DNA of 37,500 bases from Hyaloraphidium curvatum (lineage: Eukaryota > Monoblepharomycota > Hyaloraphidiomycetes > Hyaloraphidiales > Hyaloraphidiaceae), in assembly GCA_025558095.1 (NCBI GenBank), contig JAIVFI010000001.1:37501-75000 (forward strand). The letters run 5' to 3'. Below the pieces are notes generated by a model. The model did no database searches. It was not told where the DNA came from and saw only the letters and a program-made list of their open reading frames with translations. The number at the start of each line of letters is the position of its first letter. The stretch's first letter is position 1. This document shows positions 10,770 through 20,727 of this stretch, piece after piece. The position numbers and the translations under genes were made by a program.

Positions 10770-11005
10770 TCACGCCCCGCAGCAGACCCCGGACGTCGAC
10801 TCATACAGCAGCGTGTAGCTGTACCCGCACGAGCTGCACTGCAGCCCGTGGAACTTGATCTCGACCCGAACCCGTTCCCCGCCGGGAGCCCCGCAAGTGA
10901 GATCGACAGGGCAGCGCCGCCGAGCGGGGAAGGAGGAGGTCCGTGAATCTGGCGTTTCAAGTCCACGGTGGTCTTGGAGAAGGGGTTGCCCCTCCCACAC
11001 GTCAT
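10770..11005 (-). pseudogene. SCGY module, copy 1 (frameshifted)
   Basis: Starts MTCGRGNPFSKTTVDL at 11005, matching copy 2 at 21714. It ends with LQCSSCGYSYTLLYESTS and VCCGA before TGA 10772-10770. Between them the frame is broken: copy 2 reads GGGTTCGGGTTCGAGATC where this copy has GGGTTCGGGTCGAGATC, one T missing. The start frame therefore does not reach the Cys-rich ending. The middle segment after TTVDL is also shorter than in copy 2. The module looks like the C-terminal part of a small secreted Cys-rich protein of unknown function. Confidence 0.6.
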
Positions 11006-11297
11006 CGCAGTCCTCTAAGGAGAGGATGGGGAGGGGTGGAGCGTAGCGGTGATGTGGCGTTCGCCGTTCCGCGCCGGCAGAAGACGCTGGGGCTCGCGCC
11101 CACCGTTGCCATTGGCGGATGGTGCGGAAACTTGATATACCTCCAGACAGGCGTACATCCAAATCTACCCTTTTCCTCTCTCGAAAGCAACGCGCAATTT
11201 ATGGCAAGGACGCTGGAGCCGATGGGGGAGGCTGCCTGCCGAGCGGTTCATGCGCCGACGAGAAGCTCGCAACCGACGCGCGCCCGCCCCGCCGCCT

Positions 11298-11445
11298 CTA
11301 GTCAGAGTTGCAGCTCTGGTAGGTTCCCGGGCACGCGTTTCCTGCCTTGGCGTACATGTCGAAACTTGAATACGAGACGTTGTCGTACGTTGTGCAGGCC
11401 GCACCGTAGAAGACGCACCCAGTAGGCTCGACCGATTTGAAGAGA
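11298..11445 (-). pseudogene. Truncated copy of the secreted Cys-rich gene
   Basis: From about 11441 to the TAG at 11300-11298 the minus strand repeats the last 48 codons of the gene at 20728-21425 almost exactly (KSVEPTGCVFYGAAC ... GTYQSCNSD). Only one residue differs by eye (CTTYDN against CTSYDN). The signal peptide, N-terminal Cys region and PAN-like first half are absent, and the sequence upstream is unrelated. Similarity continues through the 3' flank, so this is a genomic duplication rather than a domain shared between genes. Confidence 0.75.
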
Positions 11446-11532
11446 GTTTGGAGTCTGCAAGTACGTCTGGCCGACGCGAGTTCCCGATCATCAAATAGCT
11501 CTATAGTCTTTCTCCCGTTCAACAGCCTCGCT

Positions 11533-14529
11533 TCATCCGTTGAAGCTCATCATGCGCACCAGGTTCGCCACCTTCTCCTGCTTCTCCCCGTCCTCCGCCT
11601 CGCCTTCCGGATCCCCCAGCCCAGCAAACACGTTGTCGTTCTCGGGCGGGCCGGGCTCCGGCGCCGGATCCTCCCCGACGGCAGCGTCGCCGACGGTGTC
11701 CAAGGAATCGGCGGGCAGGAGGGGCGTAGCGGGGTGCGCGGGGCCTTGCTCGACGTCGGCAGGGGCAGGCTCGTCCGCCGCGGGCTTGGCGGGCGAAGGC
11801 CCTTCCTGCTCGTCCGCCGGCTTGCCCTCGTCCACCGGGGTGCCCTTCTCCGACCGCTTGTCGCCGTGATCGGGCACCGCCTCGAGCGGCGTGACCGCAT
11901 GGTCGCCCTCGGCGCCGTCCCGAATCGGGGAGCCTTCCGCCTTCTCCTCGCCTGCTTCGACCTTCTCCTCCCCGCCCCCAACCTCCTTCGCCTCCCCGCC
12001 CTCCCCGCCCGCCGCCTCCCCCACCGCCTCCTCCCCAGCCGGCGCCTGCTCCCCGCCCGCCCCCTCGGCCCACACCATCCCCTCCCTCGCCATCCCCGGC
12101 CCCGCCGTCCAGGCCGGGCTCTGGCTCCTCAGCCTGCCCTGCGACCCGCCGCGCGACAGCGGCGCCCGCGGTAGGGGCACCTTGTCCTTGGGCGGCGTCT
12201 GCGGGTGGGAAAAGTACCCCGCGCCCGGCGCCGCAGCCTGCTCCGCGGGCGGGCGCGCGGGGTGGGAAAAGTAGCCCGCCTGCACGGGCGCCGCGGCCCC
12301 GGCACCGACGCCCGCGAACCCGCCCGCCAGCGGCGCCCCCGCCCCGCTGCCCATGCTCGAGAAGCCCCCCGCCACCCCGGCCACGAGCCCGCGGTGCTGC
12401 GCCTCCCTCGCCTGCTGCACCCAGTTGGCGTACGTGGCCAGCTGTCCCTTGAGCTCCTCGCACCGCGCCCCGAGCTCCCTGTTGTCCTGCTGCGCCTGCC
12501 TCAGCTTCTGCGCCAGCGCGTCGCGCTCCTTCATCGCCGAGCCGAGCTCCACCCGCGTGCGGAGGAGCTCGTTCTCGCTCGCCCGGAGCCGGTCGTCGGG
12601 GTCCTGCGGGCTCAGCGCGCCCAGGATCGCCGAGAGGCCCGAGGGCTGCTTGCGCGCGCGGTACGTCGATACTTCGGCCTCGAGCTTGCGGATCCAGTCC
12701 CCGTCCTTGGTGATCTTGTCCCGCATGGCCGAGATGACGAGGTCCTGGTCCGCGATCCGCCGGTGCAGCGCCGAGACGTCGGCCGAGGGCGGCGCGGGCG
12801 GGCCGCCGGGCGACGCGGCGCCGCGGAGGTGCGCCGGGTTGAGCGGCGACCCGGACAGCTTGGCGATCTCCTCGGCGAGGAACTTGACCTGCTGGCGCTC
12901 GCGCTCCGCCTCGGCGTCGCTGTCCCGCCACCGCTTCTCGGCCTCGCGCGCGCGGCCGTCCGACTCGCTGAGCGCGTTGCGGAGCTCCTTCTCGCGGGCC
13001 TGGAACAGCCGCAGGTTGTCCCCCGAGTCGCGGATCAGCGCGTCCAGGTCGCCCTGAAGCAGGTCCCCGCGCTTGACGGCGTCGGCGAGCTGGTGCTTCA
13101 CCTCCGCCTGCGCGCGCTCGGCGCTCTGCCGCTTGGCCTTCTCGCCCTCGTACTCGCGCTTGAACGTCTCGAGCTGCCGGCGGAGCACCTCGATGGTCTG
13201 GTTGAACCCGGCCGCGGCGGCATCGGCCCGGTGGCGGGACGAGGTCTCGGCGGTCGCCGCGGCCTTTTTCTGCTCCAGGAGCTGCTGCGTCAGGTTGGCC
13301 AGCGTCGCCTGGAGCGCCGTGAGCTCGGCGCGCAGCTTGGGGTCCTCGGAGGGGGGCGCAGGGAGCACCTTGGGGGGAGGGGTGGGGCGGGGGGTCGGGT
13401 GCGAAGGGGGCGGGCGGGCCGTGGGGGGACGGGAGGCGGCCTGTGGGGAGCGCGCGGGGGAGGCGGATTGCGGGCGCTGCGCGTGGGCGTGTTGGGCGGC
13501 GGGGGGGGCTGCGGGGCGCTGGATCGGCTGGCTGGTCGGGCGCCGCGGCTGCTGGGCGGCCACGTGCTGGATGGGAGTCTGCTGAACGGGAGACTGGCGC
13601 TGCTGGGCTTGGGGCGGCCGCGCCTGAGGCGGTGCCACCCGCGCCTGATGCTGCACCGCGACCGGCCGCTGTTGGAGTCGCACAGCCTGGGCCGCCGGCG
13701 CCTGCTGCCTCGTCTGCACTTGCTGGGGAGCCTGCCTCGCCCTCGCGGGCGGCGACGCGTCCCTCGACGGCGGCACCGAGTGCGCCGGCACGCGGGCGTA
13801 GGCGGCCCTGCCCGCCGGCACCTCCTCTTCGTCCGTCTCGGAGGAGCCCGAGTCGTTGGGGTGCCTTTGCAGGGTCCGCTGCTGTTGCGCCGGGGCGAGC
13901 TGCCGCGCGGGCTGGCGCTGCGGCGGGGGCGCCGGCTGCCGCACCATCACCGGTTGGGCCACGGCTTCCGGGTACGCCTCCTCGTCCTCGAGGTACGGCT
14001 CGTCGTCGTAGCCGTCGCCGTCGTCCAACTGCTCCTCCCCGAACGCGGGATCACCGTCCCCAGCCGGCGGCTCCTCGTCCGTGCTGAACTCGACCAGGTC
14101 CTGCTCGGCGACCTCGACCTCCGCGCCGCCATCGCCGTCTTCCGCGTCCTCTTCCTCCGGATAGTCTTCCTCCGGATAGTCTTCCTCCGGGTAGTCCTCG
14201 GCGTAGTCCTCCGGGGCCCCCTCGTCGAAGCCGCCATTTTCCTCTGGCGCCTCCCCCTCGACGTCCTCCGGCATCTCCTCGCCCTCCCCCTCCGCAACCC
14301 CGACATCCCGCACATCCTCGATCGGCTCCTCGCGCGCATCGCCGTACGCCGCCTCGCCGGGGCTGTCTGCGCCGTTGGCGGGCGGAGCCGGCTGCCCGCC
14401 TTCCGCGGGCGCCATCGCCGCCGGGCGGGGCTTCCGCGCCGCGGGCCGCGCAGCGCCGCGCGGGGGGGATGAGGGCGACGCCGGCTTGCGGGCCGCCGAG
14501 GGCGCGCGGGCCGGCGCGGGCGTGGGCAT
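11533..14529 (-). CDS. Large acidic, Pro/Gln-rich coiled-coil protein
   Basis: Single-exon protein of 998 residues; no family recognised. Residues 1-60 are basic and Ala/Pro-rich. Residues 60-200 are strongly acidic and contain a tandem YPEED repeat (near 115-130) encoded by 18-nt direct repeats around 14150-14200. Residues 210-400 are Gln/Pro/Ala/Arg-rich and disordered. Residues about 405-560 and 610-740 form heptad-like coiled coils (ALQATLANLTQQLLEQKKAA, then ELLRTRVELGSAMKERDALA). The C-terminal 240 residues are Gly/Glu/Pro-rich with two GYFSHP motifs, and the protein ends in VRMMSFNG. The arrangement suggests a scaffold or cytoskeletal/septum-associated protein, which is inference. Transcribed away from the formin gene, whose start is about 630 bp away. 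Confidence 0.8.
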   Translation of the reverse strand: MPTPAPARAPSAARKPASPSSPPRGAARPAARKPRPAAMAPAEGGQPAPPANGADSPGEAAYGDAREEPIEDVRDVGVAEGEGEEMPEDVEGEAPEENGGFDEGAPEDYAEDYPEEDYPEEDYPEEEDAEDGDGGAEVEVAEQDLVEFSTDEEPPAGDGDPAFGEEQLDDGDGYDDEPYLEDEEAYPEAVAQPVMVRQPAPPPQRQPARQLAPAQQQRTLQRHPNDSGSSETDEEEVPAGRAAYARVPAHSVPPSRDASPPARARQAPQQVQTRQQAPAAQAVRLQQRPVAVQHQARVAPPQARPPQAQQRQSPVQQTPIQHVAAQQPRRPTSQPIQRPAAPPAAQHAHAQRPQSASPARSPQAASRPPTARPPPSHPTPRPTPPPKVLPAPPSEDPKLRAELTALQATLANLTQQLLEQKKAAATAETSSRHRADAAAAGFNQTIEVLRRQLETFKREYEGEKAKRQSAERAQAEVKHQLADAVKRGDLLQGDLDALIRDSGDNLRLFQAREKELRNALSESDGRAREAEKRWRDSDAEAERERQQVKFLAEEIAKLSGSPLNPAHLRGAASPGGPPAPPSADVSALHRRIADQDLVISAMRDKITKDGDWIRKLEAEVSTYRARKQPSGLSAILGALSPQDPDDRLRASENELLRTRVELGSAMKERDALAQKLRQAQQDNRELGARCEELKGQLATYANWVQQAREAQHRGLVAGVAGGFSSMGSGAGAPLAGGFAGVGAGAAAPVQAGYFSHPARPPAEQAAAPGAGYFSHPQTPPKDKVPLPRAPLSRGGSQGRLRSQSPAWTAGPGMAREGMVWAEGAGGEQAPAGEEAVGEAAGGEGGEAKEVGGGEEKVEAGEEKAEGSPIRDGAEGDHAVTPLEAVPDHGDKRSEKGTPVDEGKPADEQEGPSPAKPAADEPAPADVEQGPAHPATPLLPADSLDTVGDAAVGEDPAPEPGPPENDNVFAGLGDPEGEAEDGEKQEKVANLVRMMSFNG
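14150..14205 (-). repeat. 18-nt tandem repeat coding YPEED units
   Basis: About three copies of an 18-nt unit (on the plus strand TCCTCCGGATAGTCT with variants) encode repeated DYPEE within the acidic N-terminal part of the coiled-coil protein. In-frame unit length means that copy-number change would alter protein length only. Confidence 0.65.
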
Positions 14530-15157
14530 CCCGGGTGAGTTGTGGGAAGGGACCGCGAGACCCCAACATCAGGCACAGCCCGGGTCGGCCGCAGCGGATT
14601 CTCTGGCCGCCGTGTTTCGCCTCTGATTGGGCTGAAATGAGAGCAGTCAGAGGATGCAACGACCATCGCTCCCGTCCGGTATCGATCAGACCCGGATGTC
14701 GCTGTGTTGAACGCATGACGGGCGGGCCAACGGACTATGGAGGCAGCCCCTTCGGCTGCTTGAAAGGCATCCATCCAATCGTCCGAGAGGAACACTCAGC
14801 ACATAAAAGAGCCACTGGCCACGTAAAATCCGCACTCCACCAGTATGTTGGGCTGGATGGCGACCGAGCAGTCACCCGAAAGCCTGAACCCGAGGGCCTG
14901 CCGCCTCTTATCAAGCAGAAACAGTTCCAGGCGAAGAATTCGTTTCAATGGTTCTAGCACGGGGGATTGCAGGTTCCTTCGCCTTGAATGGCGGTTGATC
15001 TCTCCGCTCATCTGGGGAGGTGCGTTGAAAGATGAAAGTGAAGTCCCTACTCGCGCGCGAGCCGCGACCACGGACGCGGCCTATCGCGGGCCATGGGGCC
15101 GCCCGGGGCCGCGAGACGTTTGCCGGCATTGCGCCTGACCTCCTAGGAAGGCTGTCG
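14530..15157. promoter_or_regulatory. Divergent intergenic region
   Basis: Separates the coiled-coil gene (-) from the formin gene (+) and should contain both promoters. An in-frame ATG at 15032 would extend the formin by 42 Arg-rich residues. No RNA gene or repeat recognised. Confidence 0.4.
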
Positions 15158-18100
15158 ATGTGGAACCGGCTGTTCGGGTCGGGCAGCGGGCCGCCCCCGC
15201 CGGCGTCCCCGCAGCCGGTCGCCGCCCCAAATGGCAAAATCGCGATTGCCGGGGCGCCGCCGCGGCCGCCTCCCATGGACTATTTCGCACTGCCGCCGCG
15301 GGATGGCACGGGGACGCCGGGCACGCCGCCGCTGCCGCCGGTGCCGCGCGGCGGGTCGCCGCTGCCGCCGCCGCCGCCCGCGGACAAGGGGCCGGCTGCC
15401 AACGGCCTGGGGACGCCCAGCCTGGGCCCTAGCATGGGGTTAATTCCGGTGGCCAATCTGGGGAGCAATTTAAGCGCCACCTCGGGACCGCTGGCGGGAC
15501 AGCTGGCGGGACAGCTGCCCGGGGCAACGGACTCGTTCGGCTCTGCGGCCAGCCGGTCTCTGGGCCGCTCGGGCTCGAGCCGACCGCTGTCGGGCTTCTT
15601 CTCCAAGGCGCCGCTGCCGCTGCCGCCCCCGCCGCCCGCGTACGCGTCGCCGTTCGGCGGCCCGCCGCTGCTCACCTTCGACCCGTTCTTCCCCGACGAC
15701 GACGACCGCGAGGGCCCGCTGCCGCCGCCGCCCCGCGCCGCGCAGGGCTTCCTGTCGAAGCACCTGCACCTCGCCCGCGACGCCGCCTTCCGCGCCTTCG
15801 CCGCCTCGCTCGACGTCACCCGCGTGACGGACCGCGTGATCGCGTGCGGCGCCGTGGGGACCGGCCGCTCGGACCGCTCCTCGAGAAGGGTCAACGCCCG
15901 CGACCTGGCGCGCTTCCTCAACGCCCGCTACCCGGGCAAGTACATGGTCTTCAACCTGGCCTGGGGCGCCGAGCCGGCCTACGACCCCGCCGAGTTCGGC
16001 AACCAGGTGGTCTCGTTCGCCGGCACCGAGGGCGGCGCGCCCACGCACCTCACCCTGCGGCTGCTGTTCGACGTCGTGCGCGCCTTGCACGCGTGGACGT
16101 CGGCGGGGGAGGACCACGTGGCCGTGGTGCACTGCACCGACGGCATCGCGCGCACGGGACCCGCGGTCGCAGCCTATTTGGCGTTTTCCGACGCCGTGCC
16201 GACGGGGGTCGAGGCGCTCGAGTACTTTCTGGAGCGCAGGATCGGGACGGGGCGGAGCGAGGGGGAGAGCAACCTGCTCAACAGGATCAGGGAGGCGTTT
16301 GCCGGCGAGGGGATGATGGGGGCCAACGTGGTCGGCCTGATTCCCGGTGGGTGGCCGACCCACCCTGCGGCCGACAAACCTTTGCTCATCACCGCCCCCT
16401 TTCCAGCCCAATATCGGCGATACGTCCAGTACTTTGACGCCCTGCGCGCCACGGGCGGCACCGTACCCAACCAGGCCCAGCTCTCGCTGCTCCGCGTCGC
16501 CCTCAACCCGCTCCCCCGCGCCGGCCGCCGCCACGTCCGCCCCGGCATCGAGGTCTACGTGCGCGGCCGCCTCGCCTACTCGTCCGAGCTCGCCGCGCGC
16601 TCCCTGTCGGCCTTTTCCGAGCTGGGCGAAGGCGACGAGGACGACGCCCCCGTTTCGCCGACCACCTTCCGCGCCCCCGCCGCCTACGCCTCCTCCTCCG
16701 ACTCGGACGACGCACCCCGCCAGGTGCGCAACTTCCCCGACGTCGCGATCGACGGCGGCACCGCGGTCGTCCGCCCGCGGCGGCCGGTACCGGTGGACAA
16801 GGACGTGCTCCTCCGCGTCGTGGACCACACCCCGCGCGGCGGCAAGGCCACCGTGCTCACGTTCGGCTTCCACACGGGGTTCATGGTCCCCGGCACCATC
16901 CGCGTCTCGCTGCGCTCGGGCGAGCTGGACCTCGCGGGCATCCGCGGGCCGGCGGACGTGGACGCCAGGTTCGGGAGGGCGTTCGGGCTGGACCTGATCT
17001 TCGGGACCACCGCCGGCGCCGGCGCCGGCCCCGGGGCGGGGGCGGGGGCGGACGGGTACGGGGAGTTCCTGGACGGGTCGGCGTACAAGTGCCTTGCCAA
17101 GCTGACGAGGTACCACGTGGTGCGACCGGATGCGGCGTTCAAGGAGGCGCTCGAGGGGCAGTTCAAGGTGCTTCCCGTCGTCGGTGGGTCATCATCCCGC
17201 TGTGCACAGACCACAAGCTGACTGGCGTCCATTTGGCAGCCGACTACATCCTCCAGCGGACCAACAACACCATCCACGAGGCGCACGAGTGGATCGTCGC
17301 GCGGATGCCCTCGCTGCCCTTCTTTTCGCGCGTCGCCACGGATCTCGCCGCCATCGAACGCGACGCCCTCGAGGCGCGCGAGGCCCGGCGGCGGCGCCGC
17401 GCCGAGGGCGGGCGGTGGCGCTCCCGCGCGCTGGCGGCCGAGGACTCGTGGTCCGCCGACGACTCTTCCTCCGTCACGCGGTCGGTTTCGCGGTCGGGCA
17501 CGCCCTCCCGCTCGGGCAGCCCCGCGTCGGGCTTCTCCGACGTCGACTCGGAGGCGTGGGAGGAGCCCCCCGTGCGGTTCCGCGGCGGGCCGCTCCGGAT
17601 CCGCGGGCACGACAGCGGCGTCGGGACCTCGCGGTCCGATGGCAGCGCGGGGAGCAGCGGGCCCGGGGACGACGACGCGGCGACCCCCGTGGCGTCCGAG
17701 ATGCCGGCGGACCTGCTGATTCTGCGCAAGGCGGCCGGGTCGGGTGCGGGCGACGCGCTTTTCGGGGCGGGGGAGAGGGCCGCGGACGACCTCGAGGCGC
17801 TGAGGAGGGATCTGGTGAGCAAGTTCGGGAGGTTCGCGGTGTCGGGGGCCGGGGATGCGGAGCCGTCGGTGTGGGTGTCGAGGAAGCCCACCGCCGCCGG
17901 GAGGAGGAGGAAGTCGGGCGGGCAGCCGGCGCCGGCGCCGAGGGTGCCCTCGCCGCAGTACTCGCTCCCTTCGGACGACGAAGGCCCCGGATCCGAGGTC
18001 TCGGCCAGCGTTTCCGCGTCGGCTTCGGCGTCGGCGGACGAGTCGTACGCGCCCGAGGAGGTCGAGGCGCCGCGCAAGGTGTGGATCCGCAGGGTACCCA

Positions 18101-20409
18101 AGGCCGCGTCGGACACGCAGGCCACGCTGCCCGGGATCGCCGAAACCTCGCCTGCGGGGGTGGACGAGGGAGCGGCGGAGGTGGAGGTTGGCGAAGGACC
18201 TGTGCCGGGCGCGAACGTTCCCCCTGCGCCGCCACCGCCGCCGATCCTTGCTTCCAACATACCCCCGCCTCCTCCGCCGCCTCCGATCCTGCCTTCGAAT
18301 GTACCGCCGGCTCCCCCTCCGCCTCCGCTGCTCCCCTCCAACATCCCTCCCGCACCGCCGCCGCCACCGATGCCGGGATCCAACATCCCGCCTCCCCCTC
18401 CTCCGCCTCCGATACCGGGATCGAGCATACCCCCTCCACCGCCTCCGCCAGCGATGCCTGGTTCCTCGATCCCGCCCCCTCCACCCCCGCCGCCCATGCC
18501 GGGCGGCGGTCCTCCTCCGCCGCCGCCACCACCTCCTGTCGCCGGCGGACCTCCTCCTCCGCCGCCTCCGCCCCCGGGGCCGGGCGGCCCGCCGCCGCCG
18601 CCCCCTCCCCCCGGAAGCGGCCCGCCCCCTCCGCCTCCGCCGCCCGGTGGGGGCCCTCCCCCGCCTCCAGGGGCTCCCTCGCCGCCGCCCGTCGCGGCGC
18701 CCGAGCCGAAGCTCCGCGCCAAGGCGAAGCTGCACTGGCAGGAGATCCGCGAGGAATCGCACCGCATCCGGGACTCGATCTGGTTCTCGGCGCCCAAGCC
18801 CGCCCGGGCCGACGGCGAAGAAAGCGGGGACGAGGAGGAGGACCCCCCGGTGCCGCTGACGGTGGAGCTGGACGTGCAGAAGTTCGAGGACCTGTTCTGC
18901 GTCGCGCCGCCCGTCAAGGGAGCCAAGAAGCCGGTCGAGGTCGCGCGCGCCGAGTCGCCCAAGGCGCCGCAGGCGGTGTCGCTGCTCGACGGGCGCAGGG
19001 GCCAGAACGTTTCCATCGGCGCGGCCATGTTCAAGCGGACCAAAGGCCTGGGGCCCGCCGAGATCCGCAAGGCGCTGGCGGATTTCGACGACGCGTTCGT
19101 GTCCCCCGAGGACTGCGTGGCCCTCGAGCCGCTGCTGCCCAACCCCGAGGAGCGCAGCGCGATCCAGGGCTACCTGGGTTCCGGGGACGACCCCGACGGC
19201 GCCAAGCTGGGCCAGCCGGAGCAGTTCATGGCCGAGATGATGAAGGACCCCAACGTGCCGCACTACGTGGCCGCCTTCATCTACAAGGCCAGCCTGGCGG
19301 CGGAGCCGGACCAGATCGAGGTGGACCTGAACATGGTCATCGAGGCGTGCGGGAAGCTGAGGCGGAGCGAGACGCTGAGGAGGGTCGTGATCGCGGCCAG
19401 GGACATTGGCAACCTGACCAACTGTGTGTTGCTCTCGCGCTGCCGTGTCGGTGCCGGCTAACGTTACCCCGGTTCGATTACAGACGAGTACTCGGGCCGC
19501 TCGACCAACCAGTGGGGCCAGCCGCAGAAGCGCGCCGTGGCCGTCAAGATCGAGTCGCTCGTGCGGCTGCGGGACGTCAAGTCGGCCGACGGCCGGATGA
19601 CGCTCATGAACTACCTGGTCGAGATGGTCTCGCGGACGGACCCGGCCGTCGCCGAGCTGCCCAAGGAGTTTGCGGAGCTCAAGAAGGTCCGGATGGTCGG
19701 GATCCGCGACCTCGTTGCGCAGTACGCTCTGCTCCGCAAGAACCTCGGCTCCTTGTCGTCGTACCGCTACCGCGAGGTCAAGGGCGAGGACAAGCCGGCG
19801 TTCGAGGCCAAGTTCGCCGCGTTCCTCGCCCAGGCCAAGGAGCGGCTGGACCGTCTGGGCGCCAAGATCGAGGAGACCAAGGAGGCCTGGCTGCACACGG
19901 CGGCCTACTTCCTCGAGGACGTGGAGGACTACGACGACGTCTGGGAGGGACCCGGATCGGGCAAGCCCGCTGCCTCGGGGGAGGAGGGCGAGAACCAGGC
20001 CAAGCAGCCCGAGGCGCTATTCGCGTCGCTGGACCTCTTCATGAGCTACGTCGCCGAGGCCGTGCAGCAGAACAAGAAGCGTGCCGACGACGAGGCGCGC
20101 CGGATCAAGCGGGCCAAGGAGGCCGAGGAGCGGGCCAAGAAGGGGATGCCGCCCGAGGAGGAAAAGGGCGGGGCCGGGGTGCGCAAGCTGCGGCACCGGA
20201 CCGTCTCGGGGGAAAAGGCCAAGATGTCGTTCTCGGACGTGGTCATGGAGGCGGCGCTCAAGGCGCGGGCGAACCCCAAGCTGGGCTTGGAGTTGTTCGA
20301 GGAGGCGCCGCGCGTGCGCAAGGGGCGTTCGGGCGGGTTGAGCAAGGTCGGGACGGGCGTGTGTCCAGAGTGTCAGATGCCGAAGCAGGGATGCGAGTGC
20401 AAGTTCTAG
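15158..20409 (+). CDS. PTEN-C2-FH1-FH2 formin
   Basis: Predicted actin nucleator of 1691 residues. Exons: 15158-16346, 16407-17183, 17240-19423, 19484-20409. Order: Pro-rich N-terminus; PTEN-like phosphatase domain (about 205-370) with P-loop HCTDGIARTG (Cys near 326, CX5R intact); C2 domain beginning QYRRYVQYFDAL and holding beta strands such as ATVLTFGFHTGFM; Ser-rich linker; FH1 with long polyproline runs (about 980-1140); FH2 (from KLHWQEI, with GNLTN and the lasso/knob-type spacing) to about 1560; Lys/Glu coil; tail CPECQMPKQGCECKF. This layout is known from plant class II formins, where the PTEN part is usually catalytically dead but binds phosphoinositides. In PTEN an Asp lies in the loop before the P-loop. 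Here that loop reads VSFAGTEGGAP, so the general acid is not obvious. The start could instead be ATG 15032. Confidence 0.85.
16347..16406 (+). other. Introns of the formin gene
   Basis: Three introns: 16347-16406 (GTGGGT...TTCCAG, 60 nt, in frame), 17184-17239 (GTGGGT...GCTGACTGG...GGCAG, 56 nt) and 19424-19483 (GTGTGT...GGCTAACG...TACAG, 60 nt). All three are phase 1. The second and third bypass stop codons. The first is supported by continuity of the PTEN/C2 junction (IPAQYRRYVQYF). Confidence 0.75.
18210..18700 (+). repeat. Polyproline FH1 coding tract
   Basis: Dense CCN repeats encode about a dozen blocks of 5-9 prolines separated by Gly/Ile/Ser-Asn linkers. This is the profilin-actin delivery region of a formin. 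The composition also produces very long spurious open frames on both strands here. Confidence 0.85.
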
Positions 20410-20727
20410 ACAGATGGATGGATGGAGATGTGTTTCTCGTACATGGAATGAAAAGATTGGTCGAACGTTGCAGTTGGGGTCCGGGACCTCGGCCCTGTCT
20501 CAAAAACCCCCGCGCGCGACGGACAGGTCCCAACAGGACTTCGGTCCCTATTGAGGGCCTACCAACACGACCAATCTCCTCAAGGCACTCCTGAGATACA
20601 TCGCATGATTGACTTGGCCTACTGGCGCGGCATCGTCTGGCTTTGCCTTTAATTCCCCGCTCAGATCGATGGCTGGTGTCAGGGAAAGTTCGGGGGCCTC
20701 CCTCAGTCGCGAGTACCGCGCTCAACC
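20410..20727. other. Formin 3' flank and promoter of Cys-rich gene
   Basis: The first 45 bp, up to the segment TTCTCGTACATGGAATGAAA, are the part duplicated at 10618-10637 and probably belong to the formin 3' UTR. The rest should hold the promoter of the secreted Cys-rich gene. No further feature seen. Confidence 0.4.

Larger units (their letters stand above)
10770..11445 (-). repeat. Inverted segmental duplication, copy 1
   Basis: Matches 21277-22129 on the opposite strand, covering the Cys-rich gene end, about 290 bp of spacer and the SCGY module. Coding and non-coding parts are similarly conserved, with only scattered differences by eye. Copy 2 is longer mainly because of a 151-bp MITE-like insertion. 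Confidence 0.75.

Noticed and set aside
11298-11522. Treating this as a complete small gene
   Set aside because: Only the last about 48 codons match the intact Cys-rich gene. The upstream 25 codons are unrelated and there is no signal peptide.
16684-19896. A minus-strand open frame of over 1000 codons opposite the formin
   Set aside because: It is antisense to the polyproline and FH2 coding exons. Its sequence is Arg/Gly-rich and repetitive, as expected from the complement of a GC-rich coding strand, with no domain.
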